In this document: positions 1 through 11,934 of the stretch, piece after piece
Layout: the number at the start of each line of letters is the position of its first letter
How positions within the stretch are numbered: the stretch's first letter is position 1
NCBI GenBank assembly: GCA_022496205.1
Contig: WTXD01000002.1
Span: 558,001-622,000, forward strand
Length of the DNA: 64,000 nt
Direction: 5' to 3'
From: Gloeopeniophorella convolvens
Lineage: Eukaryota > Basidiomycota > Agaricomycetes > Russulales
Program-made: the position numbers and the translations under genes
The notes under the pieces: model-generated
Databases searched by the model: none
Told to the model about the DNA's origin: nothing
Seen by the model: the letters and a program-made list of their open reading frames with translations, nothing else

Positions 1-3000
1 TTTCAGTACGATTCTGCCTCCTCCTACGGGGGCATGGGCGTCGTCGACGACACGTCCTCCATATACACTTCAAACACGCAGAGCCATGTCCCTGTGGACA
101 TAGAGAGTCTCTCCATCTTGGACGACCGCTCGCACACCTCCTCCTTGATCGAGCACGACATAGACCTCCAGTCTGCCAACGGCAGCATCGCAGACGACTT
201 TGACGCTGTCCTGGACGATCTCAAGGAGGAGGGCCAGGTCGACCTGCCGCCACACGCCTGCTGGTCTGTTGCATTCGATTTTCCACCCCGATATTTTGCT
301 GAACAGATCGTACAGCTACTGCGGCATCCACAACCCTGCCTCCGTCGTCAAGTGCCTTGTCTGCGCCAAGTGGTTCTGCAACTCGCGAGGCAACACCTCG
401 GCGTCGCACATCGTGAACCACCTAGTCCGCGCCAAACATAAGGAGGTCATTCTGCACGCCGAGAGCCCGCTCGGCGAGACCACCCCCGAATGCTACAACT
501 GCGGCAGCAAGAACGTCTTCATGCTCGGGTTCATCCCCGCCAAGAGCGACACCGTCGTCGTGCTCCTCTGTCGGTGCGTGCGCGTCAATGCTGCGCAGCA
601 GGGCGTGACCATGACTAACTTTATTGTTATCCCTGCAGCCAACCCTGCGCCGCCATCTCGAAGGACATCTCGTGGAACGCAGCGCTCTGGGCGCCTCTCA
701 TCGACGATCGTTCATTCCTCTCCTGGCTCGTGAAGCCGCCCTCGGAGACGGAGCAGCTGCGCTCGCGCCAGATCTCGTTCGCGCAGATCAACCGCCTCGA
801 GGACCTGTGGCGCGAGAACGCCAAGGCGACGCTCGAGGACCTCGAGAAACCCGGCGTCGACGACGAGCCGCAGCCGATCCTGCTGCGCTACGAGGACGCG
901 TACCAGTACCAGAACATCTTCGGCCCGCTCGTCAAGATTGAGGCGGACTACGACAAGCGCCTCAAGGAGAGCCAGACGCAGACGGACATCACCGTGCGCT
1001 GGGATCTCGGCCTAAACCAGAAGCGCGTCGCGTGGTTCGTGCTGCCCAAGCTCGAGAGCGGCGAGGTGCGCCTGGCGGCTGGGGACGAGCTGAGGCTCCG
1101 GTACACGGGAGAGCTGCACAAGCCTTGGGAGGGCGTCGGCCATGTCATCAAGGTCCCCAACAGTACGTCCTTAGCTGTCGTTTGCAGAGGTCGTGCTGAT
1201 TCTCTACAGACGTCTCCGACGAGATTGGTCTTGAGCTGCGCAGGACCGAGGGCGTGCCACACGACGTCACACAGGGCTTCGCTGCCGATTTCGTGTGGAA
1301 GTCGACGAGCTTTGATAGAATGCAGCTCGCGATGAAGACGTTTGCGGTTGACGAGAAGAGCGTCAGCGGGTACATTGTACGTCTGTCCCGCACAACCACT
1401 CGTATTTTCAACTAACCCCATGCAGTACCACAAGCTGCTGGGTCATGAGCTCGAGCCCCAAGTCCTCCGCACTCAGATGCCCAAGCGTTTCTCCGCCCCT
1501 GGTCTCCCGGAGCTCAATCACTCGCAGATGTATGCGGTCAAGAGCGTCTTGCAAAAGCCCATCAGCCTGATCCAGGGGCCTCCGGGAACCGGCAAAACCG
1601 TCACTTCTGCGTCGATAGTGTACCACCTCGCGAAGATGAACCCAGGCCAGGTCCTCGTTTGTGCCCCATCGAACGTCGCCGTCGACCAGCTTACCGAAAA
1701 GATCCACGCGACGGGACTCAAGGTCGTGCGTCTTACAGCCAAGTCACGCGAGGCACTCGATTCGTCCGTCTCGTTCTTGACGCTGCACCAACAAGTTGCG
1801 AACAATACGACGCACGTCGAGCTCCAGAAGCTTATCCAGCTCAAGAACGAGCAAGGCGAACTGAGTTCGAACGATGAGCGCAAGTACAAGAGCCTGATCA
1901 GGCAGTGCGAGAAGGAGATCCTGTCTGCAGCCGACGTCATATGCTGCACTTGTGTTGGTGCGGGCGATCCAAGGCTCAGCAAGCTCAAATTCAGGACTGT
2001 CTTGATCGATGAGGCCACTCAGGCTGCAGAACCTGGTACGTGTCGGCGCTCAGCTCTGTACCTATGCCACACTGACACATCCTCGCAGAGTGCATGATCC
2101 CCCTTGTCCTCGGCTGTAAGCAAGTCGTGCTCGTCGGAGACCACCAACAGCTCGGGCCAGTCATCATGAACAAGAAAGCCGCCCGCGCCGGCCTTACTCA
2201 GTCTCTTTTCGAACGACTGGTTGTGCTTGGTAATCGACCGATCCGCTTGCAAGTGCAGTATCGCATGCACCCCTGCCTGTCCGAGTTCCCTTCAAACATG
2301 TTTTACGAAGGCACCTTACAGAACGGAGTCACCGCGCCAGAACGTTTGCGTAAAAACGTTGACTTTCCATGGCCCGTCCCCGATACTCCGATGTTCTTCT
2401 ATCAGAACCTGGGGCAGGAAGAGATCTCAAGTAGCGGGACTTCGTTCCTGAACAGGTAAACCCTATACTGCCTTGGCTTGAACTGTCCAGCCGCTGACTC
2501 GAACTTCCAGAACCGAAGCGTCTAACGTGGAGAAAATCGTGACAAAGTTCTTCAAGTCGGGCGTCGTGCCTGGCCAAATCGGTGTTGTCACGCCGTACGA
2601 GGGACAGCGGTCATACATCGTCAACTACATGCAGTACAACGGCTCGCTCAAGAAGGATCTCTACAAGGAGATTGAGGTTGCTTCCGTAGACGCGTTCCAG
2701 GGCCGCGAAAAGGATTACATCATCCTCAGCTGCGTGAGGAGTAACGAACACCAGGGAATCGGTTTCTTGAATGATCCACGGCGCCTTAACGTCGCTCTCA
2801 CGCGGGCCAAGTACGGCGTTGTCATCCTCGGCAATCCCAAGGTTCTGAGCAAGGTAAGCACACTGCCTTCGAATCGCCGAAATTCGCGGGTCGTTGCTGA
2901 CGGTTCGGCCCAGCATCCGCTCTGGCACTACCTGCTGACTCACTACAAGGAGAAGGGCACGCTCGTCGAAGGTCCGCTGAACAACCTCCAGGCCAGCATG

Positions 3001-3537
3001 ATCCAGTTCTCCAAGCCGCGCCGCACGCTTGCGAAGTCCACCGACCAGTACCGCCGGCACGACACAAGCGCGCGCGAGTACCTCGGCAACGCCGCCGGGA
3101 GCTCGGGCACGCCGTCGCGCTTCGACGCGTCGTTCTACCGCACCCATGACCCGCTCAACTACATCCCGTCGGATGTGCAGTCGCTCCGCTCGCAGGCGAC
3201 GTACGCGTCAGGCCTGCCCGTCTTCAACCCGAGCGGGCCGTTCAACGCGGGCGGCGTGGGCAAGCGCACGGGCTACGGCTCGTACGCGTCGTCGATCGTC
3301 TCGCAGGGCGGCGCGGGCGACGCGGGGAGCGTGCTCGGCGGGCCGTCCGAGCGCGTCGGGTACGCACAGAGCGACCGCCTGCGCCGCCGCGGGAGCTTCG
3401 GGAGCGTCGCGGGCGCGAGCGAGGTCGGCAGCCTGCTCAGCTCTGGGTTCGACTACAAGAGCCAGGACGAGGCGGCGGACATGGACGACATGAAGAGCCA
3501 GTACGCTGCGACACAGAGCGGGGTCACGGCTTTCTAG
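1..3537 (+). CDS. UPF1: UPF1/NAM7 RNA helicase of nonsense-mediated decay (5' partial)
   Basis: ATP-dependent 5'-3' RNA/DNA helicase that triggers nonsense-mediated mRNA decay in the cytoplasm. The first base is already in frame and coding seems to run in from outside the window, although an ATG lies at 34. Eight exons (1-263, 316-573, 639-1162, 1210-1376, 1426-2035, 2089-2455, 2511-2853, 2914-3537) join to 1051 codons without a stop. The N-terminal Cys/His zinc domain is seen (HAC...[13 protein letters not shown], then [10 protein letters not shown] and LCRQPCA). The superfamily 1 helicase core follows: GPPGTGKT (Walker A), [12 protein letters not shown] (DEAD-like motif II), [16 protein letters not shown] and a [16 protein letters not shown] stretch. 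The C-terminal ~200 residues are Ser/Gly-rich and low complexity, as in other fungal UPF1 tails. The last intron is 60 bp and has no stop, so retention would keep the frame. The gene converges on the tRNA thiouridylase. Confidence 0.96.
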
Positions 3538-4067
3538 ATGCGCGCACGCGCACGCCCCAGTCAGAGCACATCAACATCGTCGACGTCTGCCGGGAATCTG
3601 TCTGCACTGTGCCCCCTCTTGGCGCGCGCGGAGGTTCCTGCAGACCCGCAGGGTCCACTTGAAGCATGCTCTTATAACGGGCGTCGCGCCTTCGCGCTAG
3701 GAAGGCTGCAGGGGGCACACCGTTGCCGCTGGGCATAAGAAGGATGGCAAACTGCCACAGCTTGCTGCTGCTGCTGCTACATCATCACTATCTGCAACGC
3801 ATCCCCCAGCACTACCAGCGTACTCATCTGTCCTCACAGCATACACCGCGCGCCATTGTCACTGGCCCATCCAACTCGCTGATTCCGTATCCACTCTTGC
3901 GTGGCTGATCGATTGACCGGTCTCTAGATATGCGTCCAATTATGTCATTATAGATAGAAAAATACAATATGCGTATGAGTAGAGCGTGTGCGTGAGGCGT
4001 GTGAGGTGATATCTAGAGGTGGAATCCAAGGTAACATCCTAAGGTAACATAGGGTTAGGGGACAGGG
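3538..4067. other. Intergenic region between convergent genes
   Basis: Shared 3' flank of UPF1 and the tRNA thiouridylase. It holds a CTG/CTA triplet run near 3760-3780, an AT-rich stretch at 3940-3970, and the 10-mer aaggtaacat twice at about 4029-4051. No gene is supported here. Confidence 0.6.
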
Positions 4068-5643
4068 TCAACGATGGTCAAGTCCGTCAAAGTCTGCCAC
4101 GACCGCTGCCTCGTCAATGGTGCCGCAGCCCAGACAGTGGTCGCCGTCGTACAGCGCGACAACCTGCCCCGCCGCAACGGCCCTGTGCGGCTCGTCGAAC
4201 ATGATCCGTACCTGTGGGCTCGACCAGCGCTGCAGCACCGTGACGGGGACCGGCGTCATGCGGTGGCGGATCTGCGCCCTCGCGCGGAAGCCGCGGTGCG
4301 TGTACGCGTCGGGCGGGGTCGCGTCCTTCCATATCCAAGTGAAGTCGTCCGAGACGATGGATGATGTGAGCAGTCCTGGGTGGCTGGGAGCACGAGCAGG
4401 GAGTGTCAGCGTCCAACGAGGAACGGTAGGAGGGCGGGGGGGACTGACTCGGAGAACCCAACGTAGATCGCGTTCTTCTCATAGTCTTTCCGGATAACGT
4501 ATAGCTTGTGCATGATCCCGCGGATTTTCGCGCCCTGGCCGATGGTGTACGTCCACAGGCCATCGTGTCGTCCTAGCACAGTATCTGAGTCGATTTCGAG
4601 GATGGGCCCTGGGGCGCTGGGCACGTAGCCGGCTGTAAGCATCATATGAAGGTCAGTCATGGCCTCGGTGAACTAGGGCAGCACGCGCACATAGAAATTC
4701 GTTGAAGCGTCGTCGCTGGCCAACGAAGCACAGGCCAACGCTGTCCTTGCGCCCTGCGTTGTGGAGCCCCGCTGCACGCGCGATTCCGCGGACCTCGTCC
4801 TTGGTGACGTCCCCGAGTGGGAAGAGGGCTTTGTCGAGGCCGGACTCGGGAATGGATGACAGGTAGTAGGTCTGGTCTTTTGTCTGATCCCGCGCACGCA
4901 TCAGCTTTGGACGGCGACTTGTTGGGTCGTGTGTCTTGCGCGCGTAATGGCCTGCAGGCGGCAGTTCAAGCGGGTTCCCCCGGAACAATGGAGAGACTTA
5001 CCAGTTGCGAGAAACTCGGTGCCCTCTGGTAGGTGGTCAAGTAATGCGCCAAACTTGATCTCACTGTGAACGAATAAGATGCACATACGGCGACGAGGGG
5101 CAACCAACATACCGGTTGCACCAGACATCCGGATTTGGAGTGAACCCAGTCTGCCACGTTCTAACCGCGGGCTCGAATACCTTGAGCCAGTACTCCTTTG
5201 ACAAGTCGACCTAGGCTCTTGGTGGTGTCAAAAGCGACTGGCCGAGAAGGTTCGGCTTGACGTACGAGTTGACACGGTAGATCGAGCTTCTGACAGACAC
5301 GCTGGACGTCTTCCCAGTCTTTTTCCCACTCGCAACCCACGTCGGTGCCCGACTCGTCACGAGTGTCCCAGTTGCGCATGTATATCGCAGAGAGGTCATA
5401 ATCCTGAGTTACTGGTCAGACCGCGTGTGCATGCACGCGCAGTACGACGCGCCTTTTCATCGGCAAGTAATTTGGCCGTCACGGATGAATCGACGCCGCC
5501 AGACATTGCGACCACGACTACGCACGTACGAGCTCGGTGTTGATTCTACGTTTCGGAAGGATGGCCCACGCACCCTTGCTGCCATTCTTTGGGAGTCGCG
5601 GCGTGAGAGTCGACGCGGCGCGACGGAAAGAGTGAGCCAACAT
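4068..5643 (-). CDS. SLM3: Mitochondrial tRNA-specific 2-thiouridylase (MnmA/MTU1/SLM3 family)
   Basis: Transfers sulfur to uridine 34 of mitochondrial tRNAs for Lys, Gln and Glu, using ATP. The start at 5643 opens a short Arg-rich leader without acidic residues (MLAHSFRRAAST...), suiting mitochondrial import. Splicing then gives VVVAMSGGVDSSV, the PP-loop ATP site. MRNWDTRDESGTD and TPNPDVWCNREIKFG follow (the latter with the first catalytic Cys), then a GHYAR block (from FLATG|HYAR) and KDSVGLCFVGQ with the second catalytic Cys. The C-terminal beta-barrel part (YTIGQGAKIRG, then FDEPHRAVAAGQVVALYDGDHCLGCG) ends at a stop at 4068-4070. About seven or eight exons. The second intron (5452-5404) seems to use a GC donor: this gives the expected LLADEK-DYDLSAIYMRNW join, while the GT alternative needs a 37-bp intron. 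The gene is head-to-head with ILV2, 222 bp apart. Confidence 0.93.
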
Positions 5644-5865
5644 GAAGGTGCGAATGGAGCGCGGGCGGGCCCTGGCGACTCGGAGGGAGTAACGAAAGCA
5701 GGACCGAGGATGGCCGACGCAGACGAGTCGGCTTTAGTCGGGGACGAGTCATTGAATAAGTCCGACGAGTCGTCAATATAACACTGCGCCACTCCACTCG
5801 TTTGCAAATCGCTCGCTCCCCCGCCTTTTTTCTCTTTCTTCGCCTCCTCTTACTCATTCCCAGTC
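5644..5865. promoter_or_regulatory. Putative bidirectional promoter, SLM3/ILV2
   Basis: A 222-bp gap between two divergent start codons. The last 60 bp before the ILV2 ATG are pyrimidine-rich, a common feature just upstream of fungal genes. No TATA box is obvious. That both genes share control is inferred from distance alone. Confidence 0.5.
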
Positions 5866-8171
5866 ATGTCCTTGGCTGTGAAAAAACTTCGCGCGACTTC
5901 GGCGCCCAAGGCCTCTGCCTCCCTCACTTTGACTAGGTCCCACTCCACTGCCGCGACCAGCCCCTCTTTTCTCGAGGCCAAGGCGAGAGTCAAGGAGTAT
6001 GCCCGCAACATCAGCCGCACATCGGCTCAGAATGCCGTCGTGTCTCAGACTGTGTATGTTGAACTTTCTCGCATCGTTGGCAGACAGTTGAGCATCGTCG
6101 CATCGTCGCAGTCGGCCATCACCGGCGCCTGCGTTCCAACAGCTACCCACGAGGAACAACGTGCCGAATCCATCCCCGAATCTCCCACCGCATACCGATG
6201 TACCCCTCGACCATTCCTTCGTCGGCATGTCAGGCGGTGACATTTTTCACGAAATGATGCTTCGGCACGATGTCAAGCACATATTTGGTTATCCTGGTGG
6301 AGCCATTCTCCCCGTGTTCGACGCCATCCACAACTCGAAACACTTCGACTTTGTCTTGCCCAGACACGAACAAGGCGCGGGACACATGGCGGAGGGCTAC
6401 GCTCGTGCGTCTGGAAAACCTGGTGTTGTTCTCGTGACCTCCGGCCCTGGCGCAACCAACGTTGTCACTCCGATGCAAGACGCTCTCAGTGACGGCGTTC
6501 CCTTGGTGGTATTTTGCGGTCAGGTGGCCACTTCCGCGATTGGTTCCGATGCCTTCCAAGAAGCCGACATGGTCGGCATCTCGCGCAGCTGCACCAAATG
6601 GAACGTAATGGTCAAGGACATTGCTGAACTGCCGAGAAGAATCAACGAGGCGTTCAAAATCGCGACCTCTGGACGCCCGGGACCCGTGCTCGTGGACCTG
6701 CCGAAGGACGTGACGGCCGGCATCCTGCGCACCCCTCTGTCGTACAAGGTGACCATGCCTGGCCACCATCTGGCACTCCCGTCGAACCCCCTGCATTCAC
6801 CCGTGCGCCCAACCTCCGAGCTCGAGCTCATTCGCCAAGCGGCGCAGCTCATCAATCAGGCCGAGCGGCCGCTCATCTACGCGGGTCACGGAGTGCATGG
6901 CAATCCCCTTGGCTCCAGGTTCCTCACGCAGCTCGCACGCGAGGGCAACATTCCTGTAACAACGACCCTGCAGGGTCTTGGTGCATTTGACGAAGAAGAC
7001 CCGAAGAGTCTGCACATGATTGGAATGCATGGCTCTGCATACGCAAATCTCGCAATGCAACAGGCCGACGTAATTATTGCACTCGGCGCGCGCTTCGATG
7101 ATCGCGTTACCGGCAAGGTCTCGACGTTCGCCCCGGCTGCCCGGGCAGCTGCTGCGCAAGGCCGTGGCGGCATTATCCACTTCGAGATCCAGCCCAAGAA
7201 CGTCAACAAGGTCGTTGACGCATCCATACCGATTCTCGGCGAGGTTACCGAGAACCTCAAAGCGATGTTGCCGTTGATCAAGTACTCGGAACGCGCCCCG
7301 TGGTTCAAGGACATCAAGGAGTGGAAAGAGAAGTATCCGTTCGTTTACGTGAAGAGCAAACCGGAACAAGGCGAAAAGATGAAGCCGCAGGAGGTGATTG
7401 AAGAGCTCGACCGCCAAACTGCCTCGTACAAGGACAACGTCATTGTCACGACTGGCGTCGGCCAGCATCAGATGTGGGCTGCACAACACTTCCGGTGGCG
7501 GCACCCGCGGTCAATGATCAGCTCCGGTGGTCTTGGCGTAAGTGCACTTCATGCGCACGTTGTCTCTTTGATCTAATCTCCATTCCAGACCATGGGTTTC
7601 GGTCTCCCGGCAGCTATCGGTGCCAAAGTTGCCGCACCACACAAAACCGTCATTGACATTGACGGCGATGCTTCCCTGAGCATGACTGCTATGGAACTCG
7701 CGACTGCTTCGCAGTACAACATCGGTGTGAAGGTAGTGGTCTTGAACAACGAGTTCCAGGGCATGGTTCTTCAGTGGCAAGGTTGGTGCGATGAACGACG
7801 TTCTTGCGTCCTCATACTGATGATGCGTGACAGATTTGTTCTACGACCACCGATACTCGCACACGCGCATGACCAACCCTGACTTTGTGTTGCTTGCGAG
7901 GGCTATGGGAGTGCATGCCATCCGCGCGAACAGCGCGAGTGAGCTCCCGGAAAAGATCCAGGAACTCTTGGAGTACGACGGCGACAAGCCTGTACTGCTT
8001 GAGTGTGTTGTTGAGGCCAACGAGCACGTATTCCCTATGGTAAGCTTTCCTTTCTCCTCGAGCCGCCCACTTGGCGTTAATAAGCACCCGTACGCATAGG
8101 TCCCTGCGGGAAAAGCGCTGCACGAACAAATCCTGCACCCGCTCTACAGGGAGAAAAACACGAAAGCATAG
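5866..8171 (+). CDS. ILV2: Acetolactate synthase catalytic subunit
   Basis: ThDP- and FAD-dependent enzyme of mitochondria. It condenses two pyruvates, or pyruvate plus 2-oxobutyrate, in the first shared step of valine, leucine and isoleucine synthesis. Five exons (5866-6053, 6112-7537, 7589-7781, 7834-8039, 8100-8171) give 694 residues, a normal fungal length. The basic, Ser-rich N-terminus fits a mitochondrial presequence. Seen motifs: [16 protein letters not shown], the catalytic Glu in [26 protein letters not shown], and the ThDP-binding [15 protein letters not shown]...NNEFQGM. The site matching plant Pro197 is Ala here ([16 protein letters not shown]). Trp of QWQDLFY, matching plant Trp574, is kept. 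It stands head-to-head with a mitochondrial tRNA-modifying gene. Confidence 0.97.
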
Positions 8172-8635
8172 TGGAGGGGTGTCTTAGTTATTTCCCATTC
8201 ATTCCCTGCTACGATGCTTCATTCACGCGTCTATTATCTTCGTCGTGCACATACTCATAACATTTTCATCTATCCTTCTCCATGTAGCTCTATCACGCTG
8301 ATATTTTTTTCCTCGCCTGTTGGTGGGTCGTGACGGAGTAGCATCAAGGTCTGGTGACCGGTGACTGGACGTTGTACTTATATTGAAGTGAAGTCAAAAT
8401 GGGCCGGTAGGGCCCAAAGCAATACTTACGAGGTAGACACACTGGTTGTCAATGGAGATCTGAGCGACATGCATGGTTGCTGGCGCACCTACGGAGCCTC
8501 TCTTAATCGCAGTGCTGCGACTAGTGTGTGCTCGCGGGTGCTTCCCAGCCCCGCCGGAGAAGGTGAATGGTGTTAATCACAGCGTACTCAAGAGTCCTGG
8601 TCAAGGCGCGCCGAGGAGAACCCTGTACTAGGTTT
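8172..8635. other. Intergenic region between ILV2 and orphan gene
   Basis: 3' flank of ILV2 and 5' flank of the next gene. There is a T-rich run near 8304-8312. I see no gene or clear repeat. Confidence 0.5.
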
Positions 8636-9864
8636 ATGGTTTGCAGCGCGGCGCGCGTTGCGCGTACGGCCTCTTCTCATGTATCGTCCATGTCACAACA
8701 TGTCGGTGCCCGGGCAATTCTCTGGCTCGGAGGTATGTCCCGTGAATAATCTTCCTAGAAACGCATCTCATCCCGCAGTATCATTAGCGCGATATCGCGC
8801 CGCCGCTGGGCCATGGTCATTTCCCCGTACACCTCCTGCCTTGACCACTCAAATTCGAATCTGGCGCCCCTCGTCCTTCCGCCCAATGGCCACACTGCCT
8901 CCTCTCAACCAGATAGGTTTCGAACAGGAATCAGTTCACCACAACGCGTCTCTCACTACTCTGAACCCGCGCTTCCTTAGGCGCCGAGACTATCTCAGAC
9001 TCAGTGGGCGAAAGACGCACAAGGTCACCATCAGGGGCGACCTACACCACTCACTTCTCTCCAACGACGTAGTCCTTAAGTACGCTCTCAATGAGAAACG
9101 CCTGCGGGTTCCGTTCCCGGAAGGTGCCAAGGGGTTCTTGTACTTCCGCCTCCCCGAGGGCGAGGTGCGCTTCCGCGTCACTGGCGCGGACAACCCGAAG
9201 GCTTGCGCAGACGGGTACGACCTCTTGATGCCTGATGGCAAGCCGTGGAAGATGGGCTATGAAGTCCTGGGACGCCGCAAGAAGCAGGAGTTCACCCCGC
9301 TGCGTGCGCTACTCCGGCGCGACGAACTCGCGAGGGGGCGGGACCTCGAGACGTTGGAGCAGTGTCTTGAAGAGAGCAAGATACCCACCATCAGCCGGCT
9401 CGAAGACCCGTTCCTCATGAGATTCGGCGTTCATACGGTTAATGTGAAGGTGCTGCACAACGATACAGAGGTCACTGCCAGAATCCACTTCCCGCGCCCG
9501 AACGCGTACTTGAAAGGTGTGTGGGGGTGCGTGCATGTGGTGATATATGTGGACTAGTTCTGAGCTGGTCGTCATACCAGGGCGCGGCATTGTCTGTTTT
9601 GAACGCTCGACGCTGCCAGAACACTCTGACCCGCGCGACCGTTTCGTCGTGTTGCGTCTGCTCAAGGTTGAGGTGCCTATCAGGCTGAGAAACACGACAG
9701 ACGGTGATCAGGACGTGGCCTTGGAGCTTCCCCGGCCCAAGGCTGGGAATTTACTGTTCAAGAGCCCAGGAAAGATCTATGCCACCCGGATTGACGCCGA
9801 TAGTCTACTAGCGCGTGCTGTTCGCCCGTTGCTACCCATCCCTACTATACCTCCAAAGAAATAA
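8636..9864 (+). CDS. Conserved-looking orphan protein with mitochondrial-type leader
   Basis: Function not recognised. Proposed exons 8636-8732, 8779-9516 and 9581-9864 give 372 residues and close in frame to a stop at 9862-9864. The second intron is well supported (donor gtgtgt, acceptor ccag, frame continuous). The first (gtatgt...cgcag) joins a leader of about 70 residues with many Arg and no Asp or Glu. That composition suggests mitochondrial import, but the true start could be the internal ATG at 8886 (MATLPPLNQ). The body has ordered, mixed-charge sequence such as RLPEGEVRFRVTGADNPKAC and FVVLRLLKVEVPIRLRNTT, with no domain I can name. It ends with a Pro-rich tail and two lysines. The start is uncertain; the body is very likely coding. 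Confidence 0.72.
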
Positions 9865-10006
9865 TGCATCCCCGCTCCATTGGTGAAATTAACACTGTCC
9901 ACTCGGTGGTGTGTGTCTGTCGCGGTCACGTCGAGGGATTGTGGTGAGTTTGTAAAGCACGCGACGCGCCTTGTTGAGCGTTCCCACGGTCGTTTGCCTC
10001 CTGTCC

Positions 10007-11934
10007 ATGCCCACCTCCGCACGCAAGAGTTCCCTCGGCGTTGCGAGACGCGCCAAACAGCGCCCTCATATACCCTTCAACGCAGATGACCTTGGTCGAG
10101 GCAAGAAGACTGGTCTTCCCATACCCACCGTTGGACCTGGCTCTGACGGGTTCGAGCCGTTCGACGAGATCTTGAGCCAGGCGGATACACGCCCCGCGTG
10201 GCATGGCCACAACAAGCCCCCGGGCAGGAAGACGCCGAAACGCAAGAGTGTCGCACCTATTTATGAGGACGATGGGGGCGAGATGTCGATGGACCTCGAC
10301 GACTATGGTACGTCGTGTCCGCGCCGCATCCCCGGCCCGTCTCACTCGCAGCTCTGCGCGAAGGTGGCCCCAGCGCCAGCGCGAGTGCCTACTTCTCCAA
10401 CACGCGCCAGCCTGGCCCCGGCTTCCACCGCGTCGGCTCGTCTTCCCGCCCTGTTGCGCGCGGCTCGGACGTCGACTTTGACGCAGTCCCGTCGCCCCGT
10501 CCACGCAAGTCCGGCGCGTCCTCCGCGCGCCGCTCGTCCCTCGGCTTGCCCAACTCTTATGCCCCCGACCCCGAGGATGACATGCCGTTTGACGATGGCG
10601 GCGGTGGTGACTTGTTCGAAGAGGATATGGACATTGAAGAGTCGGAATCACGCAGCAAGTTCTCAGTGCGGCAGGCAACCCCGCGGCGCCCAGGCCCTCC
10701 GAACATAGACGAGGACGAGAGCGAGGCTGAGGAAGAGGAGGCTGCCTCCCGATCTCGGTTAAAGGGCAAGGCAAAGGCGACAGACGAGGTTGTCGAGGAA
10801 GAGGACGATAACGCTGTCGAAGAAGAGATCGCGAACGGGTTGGACGACGTCGACATGCAGCCTGTGGACGAAGAAGAAGAGGCTGAGGAACCACCCCCGA
10901 AGAAGAAAGCTCCGGAGAAGAAGCCGAGGCAGAAGAGGAAGATTGCAGCGGTCCCTTGTGAGTCCGCTCCAACACTGACCCGTGGATTAACTTGACATCC
11001 CCTCAGTGTCCCCTGAGAATACGAGCGGTCTTCGCCGGGGCAAACGCTTGCGTTACGAGCCCCTCGAGTGGTGGCGGTGCGAGAAAGTTGTCTATGGAAG
11101 ACGCGAAGCAGGCAAAGTATCCTACGTCCCTACAATCAAAGAGATCGTACGGATCCCCAAAGACCCACCAAAGCCTCTGGGTGCTGTGCACAAGGGCAGG
11201 CGTGGCCGTAGTACAGCTCCTCGCAGCAAGACGGATGAACAGGTGGCCGTCTTCAACCCGGAGGAGGGCTGGGACAACGACACGCACACCAACGGTGTCG
11301 TTGTTGATTGGTTCACGGGTAATGAGGTGTCGCGACGTGCGTGGAAGCCATCACGCCGATTGTTCATTTACTTACCGCGACTGTTGCAGGCCTCGCCTTT
11401 CCGGGTCGTCTAGTAAACCCCCGCCCGGCTGCCAATAACGAATTCTTCTTCACGAAGGTTTTCGGAGATGGGGAGTATATCGCAGCGGGCCAGCTCCGGA
11501 TCCCTCCCAACAAGCATAAGCCAAGCAAGATGACGAAGGACAATACTTACGTGCGTTTATTGAGCTTGGGCCTTCCCAATATTGCGCACGTCTGAGATCG
11601 CCGATAGGTATTTTTCGTAATCGAAGGCGCCGTTAACTTCAAGGTTCACGAATCATCATACGTGCTGTGCACAGGCGGGATGATCCTCGTCCCCCGTGGT
11701 AACACATACTATATCGAGAATATTGCGGAGCGCGACGCAAAATTGTTCTTTGCACAGGCTCGCCGTGTTTCCGCCGAGGAAGAGGCCTCACCAGAGGTAC
11801 TCCCCGCACCAGAGCGAGAGGACACTGGGACGCCCAGACCACGCTCGACCAGTATTGGTCAAGCACCTGCAAGCAATCGACCCTCAAGCGAACGGGCAGC
11901 AGGGGCGAAACGTGGTGCTTCTAAACGAGCATGA
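10007..11934 (+). CDS. MIF2: Mif2/CENP-C inner kinetochore protein
   Basis: Binds the centromeric CENP-A nucleosome and links it to the outer kinetochore. Five exons (10007-10307, 10352-10957, 11007-11336, 11390-11550, 11608-11934) give 574 residues. The N-terminus has the fungal Mif2 region (RKSSLGVARRAKQRP, then GKKTGLPIPTVGPGSDGFEPFDEIL), which contacts the Mis12 complex in yeasts. An acidic and basic low-complexity middle follows (runs of Glu/Asp, then Lys-rich). Next is the CENP-C motif: Arg residues, then RYEPLEWWRCEKVVYGR, with the two Trp that sit on the histone tail. The C-terminus is the cupin dimer domain (FFVIEGAVNFKVHESSYVLCTGG, then PRGNTYYIENIAERDAKLFFAQ). The tail after ~residue 520 is disordered. 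The start was chosen because it gives the family's usual MPTSARKSSLG opening. Confidence 0.95.

Noticed and set aside
4040..4060. Telomere-like gggttaggg
   Set aside because: Only one copy of the motif, lying between two ordinary genes; no tandem array.
5412..5448. 37-bp GT-AG intron in SLM3
   Set aside because: Too short for this genome, and it adds residues inside a conserved block; the 49-bp GC-AG intron fits better.
9926..10975. 349-codon minus-strand open frame
   Set aside because: It lies antisense to the MIF2 gene, whose spliced frame and motifs are certain; composition is a mirror of the acidic/basic tracts.
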